Positions 25,813 to 34,978 of a stretch of 61,589 bases of DNA are shown here, piece after piece. The notes under the pieces are model-generated. The model searched no databases. It saw nothing but the letters and a program-made list of their open reading frames with translations, and had not been told where the DNA came from. The stretch is from REEB509 sp049314555 (GTDB lineage: Bacteria; Pseudomonadota; Alphaproteobacteria; Caulobacterales; Aquidulcibacteraceae), in assembly GCA_049314555.1 (NCBI GenBank), contig JBMOEW010000015.1, forward strand, positions 1 through 61,589. The letters run 5' to 3'. Position numbers and translations under genes: made by a program. Each line of letters begins with the position of its first letter. Within the stretch, counting starts at the first letter, position 1.

Positions 25813-26376
25813 ATGATGCGTCGGCGTCCGCGCCATCTGACGTCGGAAGAAACCACGCTTTGGAAGCGGGTGACCTCCAGCGTGCGCCCGCTGAACCCGC
25901 GGCCGGAACAGCCTGCGGCTGCGCCTGAGGTGGCTGAGGGCCCCGCGGTGGTGCTGGCAAAGCCTGCAAAGACCAAAAGCGTTTCGTCGCTGCCTTCTGT
26001 TTCACCGCCAGTGTCGGTGCCCGCGCGACCGCCCTCGCTGGCAAATCGCAGTGGCGAGCGGCGGGTGCAGCGCGGGCAGGTTCGACTGGCGGGCACGATC
26101 GACCTGCACGGCTTCACCCAAGACCAAGCACGGGCGGCTCTAATTGGCTTTTTGAGCGCGCGCCAGGGCAGCGAGGCCAGCGTGGTTTTGGTTGTTACGG
26201 GCAAAGGCGGGCGGCTGATCCACGGCGAAGCGGCACCGGGCGTGCTCAAGCAACGCCTGCCCGGCTGGCTGGCGGACCCGGCGCTGCGCGACATTGTAAG
26301 CGGTTTTTCGTCCGCCCACCGACGCCACGGAGGTGGCGGTGCCTATTACGTGTTTTTGCGCCGTCGGGCGGATTAG
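25813..26376 (+). CDS. Smr-domain protein
   Basis: This 187-residue protein has a disordered Pro/Ala-rich N-terminal half and a C-terminal Smr (MutS2-type nuclease) domain. The domain has GTIDLHGFTQDQARAAL, VVTGKGG and the terminal HGGGGAYYVFLRRR. The DLHG and TGKG motifs are the putative catalytic and substrate-binding parts. It starts 13 bases after timA. In many relatives an mltA gene lies between the two and is missing here. Its substrate, DNA or RNA, is unknown. Confidence 0.85.
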   Translation: MMRRRPRHLTSEETTLWKRVTSSVRPLNPRPEQPAAAPEVAEGPAVVLAKPAKTKSVSSLPSVSPPVSVPARPPSLANRSGERRVQRGQVRLAGTIDLHGFTQDQARAALIGFLSARQGSEASVVLVVTGKGGRLIHGEAAPGVLKQRLPGWLADPALRDIVSGFSSAHRRHGGGGAYYVFLRRRAD

Positions 26377-26381
26377 GCCAA

Positions 26382-27662
26382 TCAAGACGCCGGACGGGTG
26401 AACTCCCGCGGGGCCGGCGCGATCGGGGTTGGGGCGGCCCGCGCCCGCACTTCCATCACGGCCCAGCCGCGTTCGATCGTGCCGGTGTTGCGGAAGCGGA
26501 AAACACCATCTGAGCCTAGGAAGCCTTCCTGGCGCTCGATCTCGCGGCGCGACAGGCCGGAGGGACCGGCGTCGTTCGACAACAGGGCTGCGAGCGACAC
26601 AGCGTCAAACGCGAGGCTGGCGAGGCGGGTGGCGTCTGTGCCGTAGCGGGTGCGGTAGGCTTGTTCAAACCCGGATCTGACGGTGGGATCTGGCGCGACA
26701 TACCAGCCGCCTGCCAGGGGGGCTTCGGTGCGCAGGTCTGCGCCTGCCCAAACGCTGGTGCCCAGCAGGCGAACGTTGGGTTGGCCAAGGCCGACGCGGG
26801 ACAGGCCGGCGGCGGCGGCGCGCAGGACAGAGCCAGAGTCCGCGATCAAAACCGCCTGGACGCCTGCCCCTTGGGTTTGCTGGGCCAAGCGCTCGGCGGC
26901 TGCGGTGGCTTGACCGATGTCGCGCGGGTAGACTTGTTCACCGGCGACGACGGCCCCGCGACGGGCGGTTTCGGCGCGCAACGCTTCACTGACGCGGCGA
27001 CCGTATTCGTTGTCTGGGGCCATGACGGCAAATGAGCGAATGCCGCGCTGGACCGCGAAATCGACGATCCGGGCCACTTCGTCTTCCAGCTGGAAGGACA
27101 ACAGATAGACCCCCTCGGCCGCAACCGTGCGATCGGACGACAGGCCAATCAAAGGGATCCGTTCGCGGCGGGCGACGCCCCCTGCGGCGGCGACGCCATC
27201 GCGGGTGACCGGGCCGATTATCACGTCCACCCCATCGGCGATAAGGGTTCGGGCGGCGGCTTCGGCTTCTGGTTCTCCGCCGCCGGAATCGCGCGGGATC
27301 AGAAGCATGTTTTGGTTGCCCTCTTGGAACAGGGCGAGCTCGGCCGCGTTGTAGAGGGCTGCTGCCTCATCGGGGCGGCTGGAGAATGGCAGCAGGATGC
27401 CCACGCGCACAACATCGCGGTTGGCCATGAAGGGCGGCGTGAGGCCGGCGCGGGTGCGAGGCGGTTCTGGGGTTTGTGGGCCGGTCGGGCCTTGCGCGTC
27501 GGGCTGGCCTGGCCCAGAGGGCCCGGCCGGGGTTGTGGCGCAGGCCGCCAAGATGCTGGCAGCCGCTATTGCCCCCAGCAAAGGCCAGGGCCGCTGTTGT
27601 TTGTTCACTGCGTTGGCGCTTGGCGCAGCGCCGTTTCGCGTGGATGATGTATTAGAACCCAT
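26382..27662 (-). CDS. LppC/LpoA-type penicillin-binding-protein activator lipoprotein
   Basis: The product of about 426 residues has a long N-terminal lead, then a signal with a lipobox ending ILAAC, a Pro/Gly-rich linker, and a periplasmic-binding-protein fold (VRVGILLPFSSRPDEAAALYNAAELALFQEG onward). This matches the outer-membrane LpoA/LppC family that activates peptidoglycan synthases. It is divergent from rsmI, a conserved pairing. The start is uncertain: ATG 27662 overlaps the rsmI ATG head-to-head, and a GTG at 27608 immediately before the signal sequence is possible. Confidence 0.82.
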   Translation of the reverse strand: MGSNTSSTRNGAAPSANAVNKQQRPWPLLGAIAAASILAACATTPAGPSGPGQPDAQGPTGPQTPEPPRTRAGLTPPFMANRDVVRVGILLPFSSRPDEAAALYNAAELALFQEGNQNMLLIPRDSGGGEPEAEAAARTLIADGVDVIIGPVTRDGVAAAGGVARRERIPLIGLSSDRTVAAEGVYLLSFQLEDEVARIVDFAVQRGIRSFAVMAPDNEYGRRVSEALRAETARRGAVVAGEQVYPRDIGQATAAAERLAQQTQGAGVQAVLIADSGSVLRAAAAGLSRVGLGQPNVRLLGTSVWAGADLRTEAPLAGGWYVAPDPTVRSGFEQAYRTRYGTDATRLASLAFDAVSLAALLSNDAGPSGLSRREIERQEGFLGSDGVFRFRNTGTIERGWAVMEVRARAAPTPIAPAPREFTRPAS

Positions 27663-28569
27663 GACGCGCATGCCAAACCGCTCCCCGTCCGACAGGTCGG
27701 ACCCTAAGCCGAGCCGTGGACCCAGTCCACCACTCGAACCGGGCCTTTATGTGGTTTCGACACCAATCGGCAACCTCGGTGATATCACACGCCGGGCAAT
27801 TGACACACTGGAGCGCGCTGATCTGGTGTTGGCCGAAGACACGCGGGTGGCCAGAAAGCTGTTGTCTGCCTTGGGGATCAGTGCCCGGGTGGAGGCCTAT
27901 CACGATCACAGCGGGCCACAGGCGGGCGAACGCGCGCTTTCGCTGATTGCGGAGGGCGGCGCTGTTGCCTTGACCAGCGACGCGGGGACGCCGCTTTTGT
28001 CTGATCCCGGCTTCCCGCTGGTGCAGTCGGCCACTGCGCGGGGGTTTCGGGTGGTGCCAGTGCCGGGGGCCAGCGCGTTGCTGGCGGCTCTGGCGGCGAG
28101 CGGCTTGCCGACGGACCGGTTTTTGTTCGTGGGATTTTTGCCGGCAAAGAGCAACGCGCGGCGGGCGGAACTGGGCGAAATCGCGACGCTTCGGGCGACG
28201 CTGGCGTTTTACGAGACCGGCCCGCGCCTTGCCGCGAGCCTTGCGGACATGGCCGCTGTATTGGGGGATCGTGCCGTTGTGGTGGGCCGGGAAATCACCA
28301 AGCTTTATGAAGAATTTCGGCGCGGGCGGCTGATTGATTTTGCCACGGCTTACGACGCGCTTGATCCGCCGAAGGGCGAGATCGTGGTGATGGTGGGGCC
28401 GCCGGAGGTTGTGCGGGCGGTCGACCCGGCGGAGGTCGATGCCGCTTTGGTGGAGGCGTTGGCCACGATGCGGGTGAAGGATGCGTCGCGGGCTGTGGCT
28501 CTGCGGTTTGGGCTTTCCAGCACGGATGTTTATGGGCGGGCGCTGGTGCTGCAAAAGGATCGGCGGTGA
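27661..28569 (+). CDS. rsmI: 16S rRNA (cytidine-1402-2'-O)-methyltransferase
   Basis: RsmI methylates the ribose of C1402 in the ribosomal decoding centre. The 302-residue product has GLYVVSTPIGNLGDIT, AEDTRVARKLL, LTSDAGTPLLSDPG and VVGREITKLYEEF, all hallmark motifs of this tetrapyrrole-methylase-fold enzyme. The N-terminal 30 residues are a basic, Pro/Ser-rich extension, so a later start cannot be excluded. It is coupled to yraN through a GTGA overlap and is divergent from the LpoA-like gene. Confidence 0.95.
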   Translation: MTRMPNRSPSDRSDPKPSRGPSPPLEPGLYVVSTPIGNLGDITRRAIDTLERADLVLAEDTRVARKLLSALGISARVEAYHDHSGPQAGERALSLIAEGGAVALTSDAGTPLLSDPGFPLVQSATARGFRVVPVPGASALLAALAASGLPTDRFLFVGFLPAKSNARRAELGEIATLRATLAFYETGPRLAASLADMAAVLGDRAVVVGREITKLYEEFRRGRLIDFATAYDALDPPKGEIVVMVGPPEVVRAVDPAEVDAALVEALATMRVKDASRAVALRFGLSSTDVYGRALVLQKDRR

Positions 28570-28926
28570 AGCGGCGTCAACTGGCCGAGCAGCGCGGCCG
28601 CTGGGCGGAGTTCGCTGCGGCGGCGGCATTGATCCTCAAGGGGTATCGGGTGCTGGGCCACCGGCTGCGGAGGCCATACGGCGAGGTGGATTTTTCCGGC
28701 CTGGAAGGACGGGGTTTTGGTGATCGTTGAAGTCAAGGCGCGCCGGTCGGTTCGGGCTGGGTTGGAGACTGTCGGCGCGCGCCAGCAAATGCGGATTGCA
28801 CAGGCCGCGAGCGCGCTCGCTTCCCGTTGGCGGCTGACCGGCGCGCCGATCCGGTTTGATGTGATGGTGATGTCTGGGCTGTGGGTTTTGCGCCAGGAGC
28901 GGGGGGCCTGGAGCGAGACACATTAA
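28566..28926 (+). pseudogene. yraN: YraN/UPF0102 nuclease-fold protein, single-base frameshift
   Basis: The family pattern RGRWAEFAAAAALILKGYRV...RRPYGEVD is in frame from GTG 28566. The second half, LVIVEVKARRSVRAG, is in the +1 frame. One extra T in the five-T run at 28691-28695 accounts for it; removing one T restores D-F-P-A-W-K-D-G-V-L-V-I-V-E-V-K and a normal 119-residue protein. As written, translation stops at 28730. YraN proteins have a restriction-endonuclease-like fold of uncertain function. Either a sequencing error or a very recent inactivation. Confidence 0.82.
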
Positions 28927-28986
28927 GCTCGTCTCAACCACAATTTGGTTTGCTGGCCGTCGGTTGTTTTGACGGAGGCCTGCATC

Positions 28987-29703
28987 ATGCGGAACGCAGC
29001 GATGGTTATTCTGGCGGTTGGGGCCTGTGTGGGCACGAGCGGTTGTGTGACGGCGGCGATGGGCGCGGCCGCCAGCGTTGGCGTGGCGATGGCGCAGGAG
29101 CGCACGGTTGGCCAGGCGCTGGACGACGCCACTGGCGGGGCAGAGATCAAAACCCGGTTGATTGCCGCTGACCGGAACGGATTTGGCGAGGTGGATGTCG
29201 AGTTGGCCAACGGGCGGCTGCTGCTGTCTGGGCCGGTGCCAACCATGGAGCATCGGATCGAGGCCGAGCGGCTCGCGTGGTCTGTTTCGCGGGTTCAAGC
29301 CGTTGCCAACGAGATCACGGTTGGGCCCCGCAGCGGGCTTTTCCGGTCTGCCATAGACGAAATGATCACGGCTCAGGTGCGGGCGCGTTTGATCGCTTCC
29401 TCCAGTGTGCGCTCGATTGATGTGAACATCGAGACCAACCAAGGATCGGTGTACCTGATGGGATTGGCGCGATCGACCGAAGAAATTGAAAGTGCGGCCC
29501 AGATCGCCAGCATCACACCGGGCGTGCAGCGGGTGGTGTCTTATATGCAGGTGCGTCAGCCCGGGGAGCATCTGGCCCGCCCGGAGCGGTCTGACCCGGT
29601 GATGGCAGACGGTGCTGAGCCTGCGCCGCTGCCCGTGGGGTCTGTAGATAACGCTGGGTTCGGTGCGGCCGAAGATCCGGCCTATGCCTGGGATGCGCCG
29701 TAA
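28987..29703 (+). CDS. BON-domain lipoprotein
   Basis: This 238-residue protein has a lipoprotein signal (MRNAAMVILAVGACVGTSGC, cysteine 20) and two BON domains at roughly 45-110 and 115-185. VDVELANGRLLLSGPVP and VNIETNQGSVYLMGLARS are the paired beta segments. BON lipoproteins of the DolP/OsmY group bind membranes and support outer-membrane integrity. The ATG at 28987 has GGAGG 8 bases upstream. It stands where gshB is common in related genomes. Confidence 0.85.
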   Translation: MRNAAMVILAVGACVGTSGCVTAAMGAAASVGVAMAQERTVGQALDDATGGAEIKTRLIAADRNGFGEVDVELANGRLLLSGPVPTMEHRIEAERLAWSVSRVQAVANEITVGPRSGLFRSAIDEMITAQVRARLIASSSVRSIDVNIETNQGSVYLMGLARSTEEIESAAQIASITPGVQRVVSYMQVRQPGEHLARPERSDPVMADGAEPAPLPVGSVDNAGFGAAEDPAYAWDAP

Positions 29704-29710
29704 GGGCGTA

Positions 29711-29773
29711 TTGTTCTTTTTCTGTTTCTCTTTTGTTCGCTCCTTGTATCTTTTTTGGCCGCCGTGTGGATAA
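29711..29773 (+). promoter_or_regulatory. Pyrimidine-rich tract and consensus DnaA box upstream of comM
   Basis: Between the BON gene and comM, 29711-29756 is almost pure pyrimidine, with many T-runs. It is followed by TGTGGATAA at 29765-29773, an exact complement of the TTATCCACA DnaA box. The box is 39 bases before the comM ATG. DnaA control of comM is a possibility, not shown. Confidence 0.45.
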
Positions 29774-29811
29774 GTGTAAGGGGATCCCGGCGCGCGACGT
29801 AGGGGCGCTCC

Positions 29812-31330
29812 ATGTCTGCAACCGTGATCACCTTGGCGTTCGTGGGGCTGCAAAGCCGGCCGGTGACGGTGGAGGTGCAGCTCGCGGGCGGGTTGCCGGG
29901 AATCTTCATTGTGGGGCTGGGCGACAAAGCGATTTCTGAGAGCCGGGAGCGGGTACCGGCGGCCTTTGCCAGCCTTGGGCTTGCGGTGCCTGCGGGGCGG
30001 GTGATCGTGAATTTGGCGCCGGCGGACCTGCCGAAGGAAGGCTCGCATTATGATTTGCCGATTGCCCTTGGCTTGATGGCCGCGATCGGGGCGATCCCAC
30101 AGGACGCGCTTGACGGGGCCGTTGCTTTTGGGGAGTTGGGGCTTGATGGGTCTGTGCGTGGCGCACCGGGAGCGCTGCCGGCGGCGATGGCTGCGGTGGG
30201 GCTTGGGGCACGCTTTATCTGTGCGGCCGACCAGGGGGCAGAGGCCGCCTGGGCCGGGGGTGAGGTCCTGGCGGCGCGGTCGCCGATTGGCATTGTGAAC
30301 CATTTTCGGGGCGGGCCACAGATGCCGCCACCAGAGCGGGGTGCCTTGATCAGTCGGCCGCCGGCTTTGGATCTGCGGGATGTCAAAGGGCAGGAACAGG
30401 CCAAGCGGGCGTTGGAGATCGCCGCAGCTGGCGGGCAAAACATCTTGCTGGTGGGCCCGCCCGGGAGCTGGCAAGTCCATGCTCGTGCAGCGGTTGGCAG
30501 GTCTGTTGCCGCCGCTGTCGCCGGAGGAGCTTTTGGAGGTCAGCCAGGTGCACAGTCTGGCGGGGCAGTTGGAGCAGGGTAGGTTGACTCGCGAGCGGCC
30601 GTTTCGCAGTCCGCATCATTCGGCGAGCATGGCTGCGCTTGTGGGCGGTGGGTTTCGGGCGCGTCCGGGGGAGATTTCGCTCGCGCACCTTGGGGTGCTG
30701 TTCTTGGACGAGTTGCTGGAGTTTTCGCCTCAGGCGTTGGATGCGTTGCGCCAACCGCTGGAAACCGGAGAGGTTTCGATCGCGCGGGTGAACCATCGAA
30801 CCACCTACCCGGCGCGGTTTCAGCTCGCGGCAGCGATGAATCCTTGCTGGTGCGGCGGCGGGCCGGGGGCGGGGCGGTGTCGACGGGGGCCGCGCTGTGC
30901 CACCGAATATCAGGCGCGATTGTCGGGGCGGTTGCTCGATCGGATCGACATCCAGCTGGATGTGCCTGGTGTGACGGCTGCGGATTTGGCGCTGCCGGCG
31001 GCGGAGGGAACCGCGCAAGTGGCGGCGCGGGTGGCAGTGGCGAGCGAGGTGCAGCAGGGATGCAGTGGTGGCCTCAATTCCGAGCTTGCGCCGACGGCGC
31101 TGGAACAGGTCGGGGCGCTGGACGAGAGTGGTCAGGCGCTGTTGTCGCAGGCCGCTTTGAGCTTGCAATTGTCAGCGCGGGGCTATCACCGCACGCAGCG
31201 CTTGGCGCGCACAATCGCTGACCTTGATGGGCACACGGGGGTGTTGCGCCGCCACGTGGCCGAGGCGCTTAGCCTGCGGCGGAGCTGGGCTTCGCCCACC
31301 GAGGGGTCGATGGCGTCTGTGTCTTCGTAG
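29812..31330 (+). pseudogene. comM: ComM/YifB-type AAA+ helicase (Mg-chelatase-like), single-base frameshift in Walker A
   Basis: ComM drives branch migration during uptake-linked recombination. The N-terminal Lon-like region (FVGLQSRPVTVEVQLAGGLPGIFIVGL...) and the start of the AAA+ core are in one frame up to NILLVGPPG. The continuation AGKSMLVQRLAGLLPP, HHSASMAALVGGG and LFLDELLEF is in another frame. One extra base at about 30463-30466 (GGGAGC for GGAGC) disrupts exactly the P-loop; removing it gives about 505 residues, the normal size. A C-terminal zinc-type cysteine cluster is kept. Error or recent mutation. Confidence 0.85.
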
Positions 31331-31359
31331 GCACCACATCTTAACGCGCTGGGCGGCAT

Positions 31360-33177
31360 GTGATGAGGATGAATAGTTTGATTGCCCCAGATGCCGCTTG
31401 GTTGGCGCACATTTGCGACCCGGTGGTGATGTTTGGCCGTTCGGGGGTTGTTGAATGGTCCAACCCTGCGTTTCAGGCGATTTTTCGCCACGCGATCAGT
31501 TCAAGCCGACCGCCTTGGGGACGGGTGAGCCCGCCTGCCTTCGTCGAAGGGGCGCGTCGATTTGAAGCCAGTACGCCGAACGGTCGATTGTTGGAGTGGT
31601 CTCAAACCTTGCTGCCGGACGGGCGCAGCGTGGCGGTCGGGCGCGACATTACCGAGCGCGTGGCTGCGGCGGCAGAGGTCGGTCGCGCCAAGACGCTGTT
31701 GTTTGCAACGCTGACCCATGAACTGCGGACGCCCCTTAATGGGGTCTTGGGTATGGCCAATCTGTTGTGGGATGAAGCGCTTGATCCGGCGCAGAGGGAT
31801 CATGTTCAGGTGATCCGGCAGTCTGGCGAGCACTTGTTGGATCTGATCACTGAAATCCTTGACTATTCGCGCCTGGAAACCGGGCGGATCACGTTGGAAA
31901 ACGCGCCGTTTTCGCCAGAGGATCTGGTGCAAAGCGTGGTCGAATTGATGGCGCCGCGGGCACACGAGAAGGGCCTCGATATCGTAGCGGTGGTGGGCGA
32001 GGACGTGCCCGCGAGCGTCCGCGGCGATGACGGTCGGTTGCGGCAGATCTTGTTCAATTTGGCCGGCAACGCGGTGAAGTTCACCGAAGTCGGCGGCGTG
32101 ACGGTTAGCGTCCGGCGGACCAGCGCCGGCCATTTGCGATTTAGCGTTCAAGATACAGGCCCTGGAATACCTGCCGCCAAACAAACCCAAATTTTCGAAG
32201 AGTTCTCGCAGGCCGATGCCAGTATCTCGCGGCGTTATGGCGGGGCTGGCCTTGGGTTGGCGATTGTGCGCCGGTTGGCGATCGCGATGGGCGGAACGGT
32301 GGCTTTGGAAAGCCGGCCTGGGGCGGGTGCCCTTTTCGCCGTCGATATGCCGTTCCCGGAGGCGGGCCAGCGGCAACCGGCCGGCGAGGCGCCGTTGCGT
32401 GGCCTGCGGGTTGGTGTGCTTGCCAGCAGCGCAATCCTGCGCGCGGGCGCGGTGCAGATGGTGCAGGCGTTGGGTGCGGTTGGCGTCGGCCTTGCAGATC
32501 TTGGGGCGCAAGGTGCCGGGTTTGATAGGCTTTTGGTGGACGACGGTTTGTTGCGGGTTGAGACCGATGCGGCGATCCGGGCTTGGACCCAAGCTGTTGC
32601 CCCAGCGTTGGTGTTGCTGCGGCCAGAGCAGCGGGCCGATATCGAACGCTATCGCTGCTTGGGCGTGGAGCGGTATCTGATTAAGCCACTGCGGCGCAGA
32701 TCCGTGCTGGAGCAGCTCTTGGGGGAGAAAGTCCGGAGTGGTGCCGCCGCGGCGGATGAGCCTGTGACGGATGACCGCGTGGCGCCAGCGCGTTTGGAGG
32801 GGCTGCGCGTGCTTCTGGCGGAAGACAACCCGGTCAATGCGCTGTTGGCGCGCACAGTATTGAACCGCGCCGGGGCGACTGTTGATGTGGCCACCGATGG
32901 GGAAGAGGCGGTTGCTGCCTTTGCGGCGGCGGGCACACCTTATGATCTGGTGATTTTGGATTTGCGGATGCCGCGGCTTGACGGCCTTGGGGCTGCGCGG
33001 CGTTTGCGCGCGACCGGCACAAAGGTGGCGATCATTGCTTTAACGGCTGATTCCAATCCCGAAGACCGGGCGGCGGCGATGGCTGCCGGGATGGACGATT
33101 TTTTGACAAAACCGATCTCACCGCGGGACTTGGCGATGGTGGCGGGGCGCTACGTGCGCGCTGCCAGCTGCGCTTGA
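31360..33177 (+). CDS. Hybrid sensor histidine kinase with two receiver domains
   Basis: This 605-residue cytoplasmic protein has a PAS-like domain (about 10-100) and a HisKA dimerisation helix with phospho-accepting H120 (LTHELRTPLNG). It has a HATPase domain with N237, DTGPGIP and GGAGLGLAIV (about 225-330). A degenerate receiver follows at about 348-455, then a canonical receiver at about 482-600 with D489, phospho-acceptor D534 and K584. There is no transmembrane segment. The first receiver lacks the usual acidic pair. No cognate regulator is adjacent. The start is uncertain among GTG 31360, ATG 31363 and ATG 31369. Confidence 0.9.
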   Translation: MMRMNSLIAPDAAWLAHICDPVVMFGRSGVVEWSNPAFQAIFRHAISSSRPPWGRVSPPAFVEGARRFEASTPNGRLLEWSQTLLPDGRSVAVGRDITERVAAAAEVGRAKTLLFATLTHELRTPLNGVLGMANLLWDEALDPAQRDHVQVIRQSGEHLLDLITEILDYSRLETGRITLENAPFSPEDLVQSVVELMAPRAHEKGLDIVAVVGEDVPASVRGDDGRLRQILFNLAGNAVKFTEVGGVTVSVRRTSAGHLRFSVQDTGPGIPAAKQTQIFEEFSQADASISRRYGGAGLGLAIVRRLAIAMGGTVALESRPGAGALFAVDMPFPEAGQRQPAGEAPLRGLRVGVLASSAILRAGAVQMVQALGAVGVGLADLGAQGAGFDRLLVDDGLLRVETDAAIRAWTQAVAPALVLLRPEQRADIERYRCLGVERYLIKPLRRRSVLEQLLGEKVRSGAAAADEPVTDDRVAPARLEGLRVLLAEDNPVNALLARTVLNRAGATVDVATDGEEAVAAFAAAGTPYDLVILDLRMPRLDGLGAARRLRATGTKVAIIALTADSNPEDRAAAMAAGMDDFLTKPISPRDLAMVAGRYVRAASCA

Positions 33178-33244
33178 GGTTCATCATGTGGCTTGCCGGC
33201 GCAGGCAAATGGGCGTTCCCTAGCGGGCACCTAGGGAGACGTGC

Positions 33245-34978
33245 ATGAGCGAACAGGCGGTGAAGAAGTCCACCTGGGCGGCGCTGGCGGTGTTTTTTGA
33301 GCACCGCACGCTGGTGATGCTTGGGCTTGGGTTTGCGGCCGGCTTGCCGTTCCTGCTGGTGTTTGACACTCTTTCGGCTTGGCTGCGGGAGGCCGGGCTT
33401 GAGTTGACGGTGATCGCCTATTTCGTGTTGGCGACGCTTGCACACTCTTTGAAATTTCTCTGGGCACCGCTGGTGGACCGGTTTGATTTGCCGGTGCTGA
33501 CCAGGCTGGTGGGGCATCGACGGTCTTGGATGCTGGCTTGCCAGGGCGTGATCATCTTTGGCCTTTGGGTGATTTCGGGCCTGGATCCCATCGCCAATCT
33601 TGGCCTTATTGCTGTGTTTGCGGTGCTGGTGGCGTTTGGCTCGGCGACCCAGGACATCGTGATCGATGCCTGGCGGATCGAAGCGGCCGGGGAAGAGCGC
33701 CAAGGGGCGATGGCGGCTGCCTATCAGTGGGGCTATCGGCTGGCGATCTTGACCGCTGGGGTGGTGCCGCTGTTGATCGCGGACGCGGTGAATTGGAATT
33801 TGGCCTATGCGGCGATGGCCTGTTTGATGGGTGTTGGGGTGGCGGCGGTGCTGTTTGCGCCGCGGGAAAACCCGCGTCCGATTATGCCGCCGTTGATGCC
33901 TCAGGACATGCCCTACAAGCCGCGCGAAGAGGCCGTGGAGTGGGCGGCGCGGCTGGCGTTGCTGGTGGTTGGCGCGCTTGCTTTCGGTTCAGGGTTCACC
34001 GGCCAGATTGGGTTGATCAAAGGCGCGTTTGGGCTGTTTGGCGGCGCGGGTTTGACGACTGGCCTTGAGGCGCTTTGGGCGCTTCGCCCGATGGGGGTGT
34101 TTGTTCAGTTCGTGTTTGTGCTGCTGGGGGCGGGCATGATCGTGCTCGCGGCCTGGACGTTCCCAGGGCGGCGCACGCGGCCTGGGGTGTATTTCGCGCG
34201 CAGCTACGGCGATCCGTTCAAGGACTTTTTCACCCGGTTTGCGGGGTCTGCCGGGCTGATCCTGGCGATGATCTGCTGCTACCGGTTGAGCGATTTCGTG
34301 ATGAACGTGATGAACCCGTTCTATCTGGACCTTGGCTTCGACAAGACGCGGATCGCGGAAATCCGAAAGGGTTTTGGCGTCGTGATGATGATGGTCGGCG
34401 TGTTTTTTGCGGGCTGGTCAATCGCGCGATTTGGCTTGATCAAGAGCCTGGTGGTGGGGGCGTTTTGCGGGCCTTTGTCCAATCTGGTGTTTGCCTGGTT
34501 GGCGATTGCGGGGCCTGACTGGCGGGTGTTTGCGACCGCCATCGCCGTGGACAACATCACCGGGAGTTTTGCGGGGACCGTTTTGATTGCCTATATGTCC
34601 AGCCTGACCAGTGCTGGGTTTACAGCCACGCAATACGCTTTGTTTTCATCCCTTTATGCGCTGCCCGGCAAGCTGATTGCCGCGCAATCTGGCACAATTA
34701 TCGAGGGGTCTGCGCGCTGGACGGAAGCGGGTGGGTTACCGGCGGGCCTGATGGGGCTGTTTGCCAACCTGCCCGCCCAATCGTTTGCGGAGGGTGCCGC
34801 AAAGATCAGCGTCAGCCCCGCAGCACTTGGCACAGGGTATCTGATCTTTTTCTTTTACTCCTGCCTGATTGGTGTGGCAGGCGTGATCTTGGCCTTCATC
34901 ATCGCCCACAAGCGGGCGCAAGCGGCGGCGTCCGCGCAAGGCGTTGGCCCTGATCCTCAGGCCAGCCCCGCATCATAA
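33245..34978 (+). CDS. ampG: AmpG-family MFS permease
   Basis: This 577-residue major-facilitator protein with about 12-14 membrane segments resembles AmpG, which imports anhydromuropeptides for cell-wall recycling. The family pieces are LGFAAGLPFLLVFDTLSAWL, FLWAPLVDRFDLP and FGSATQDIVIDAWRIE. It is longer than E. coli AmpG, with an expanded middle at about 205-330. GGGAG lies 6 bases before the ATG. Its 3' end overlaps maeB tail-to-tail by 22 bases. The exact cargo is inferred. Confidence 0.88.
   Translation: MSEQAVKKSTWAALAVFFEHRTLVMLGLGFAAGLPFLLVFDTLSAWLREAGLELTVIAYFVLATLAHSLKFLWAPLVDRFDLPVLTRLVGHRRSWMLACQGVIIFGLWVISGLDPIANLGLIAVFAVLVAFGSATQDIVIDAWRIEAAGEERQGAMAAAYQWGYRLAILTAGVVPLLIADAVNWNLAYAAMACLMGVGVAAVLFAPRENPRPIMPPLMPQDMPYKPREEAVEWAARLALLVVGALAFGSGFTGQIGLIKGAFGLFGGAGLTTGLEALWALRPMGVFVQFVFVLLGAGMIVLAAWTFPGRRTRPGVYFARSYGDPFKDFFTRFAGSAGLILAMICCYRLSDFVMNVMNPFYLDLGFDKTRIAEIRKGFGVVMMMVGVFFAGWSIARFGLIKSLVVGAFCGPLSNLVFAWLAIAGPDWRVFATAIAVDNITGSFAGTVLIAYMSSLTSAGFTATQYALFSSLYALPGKLIAAQSGTIIEGSARWTEAGGLPAGLMGLFANLPAQSFAEGAAKISVSPAALGTGYLIFFFYSCLIGVAGVILAFIIAHKRAQAAASAQGVGPDPQASPAS

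Noticed and set aside
28636..30480. A 614-codon minus-strand frame across yraN, BON and comM
   Set aside because: It is antisense to three genes of known families; the translation is Arg/Pro/His-rich and lacks any domain.
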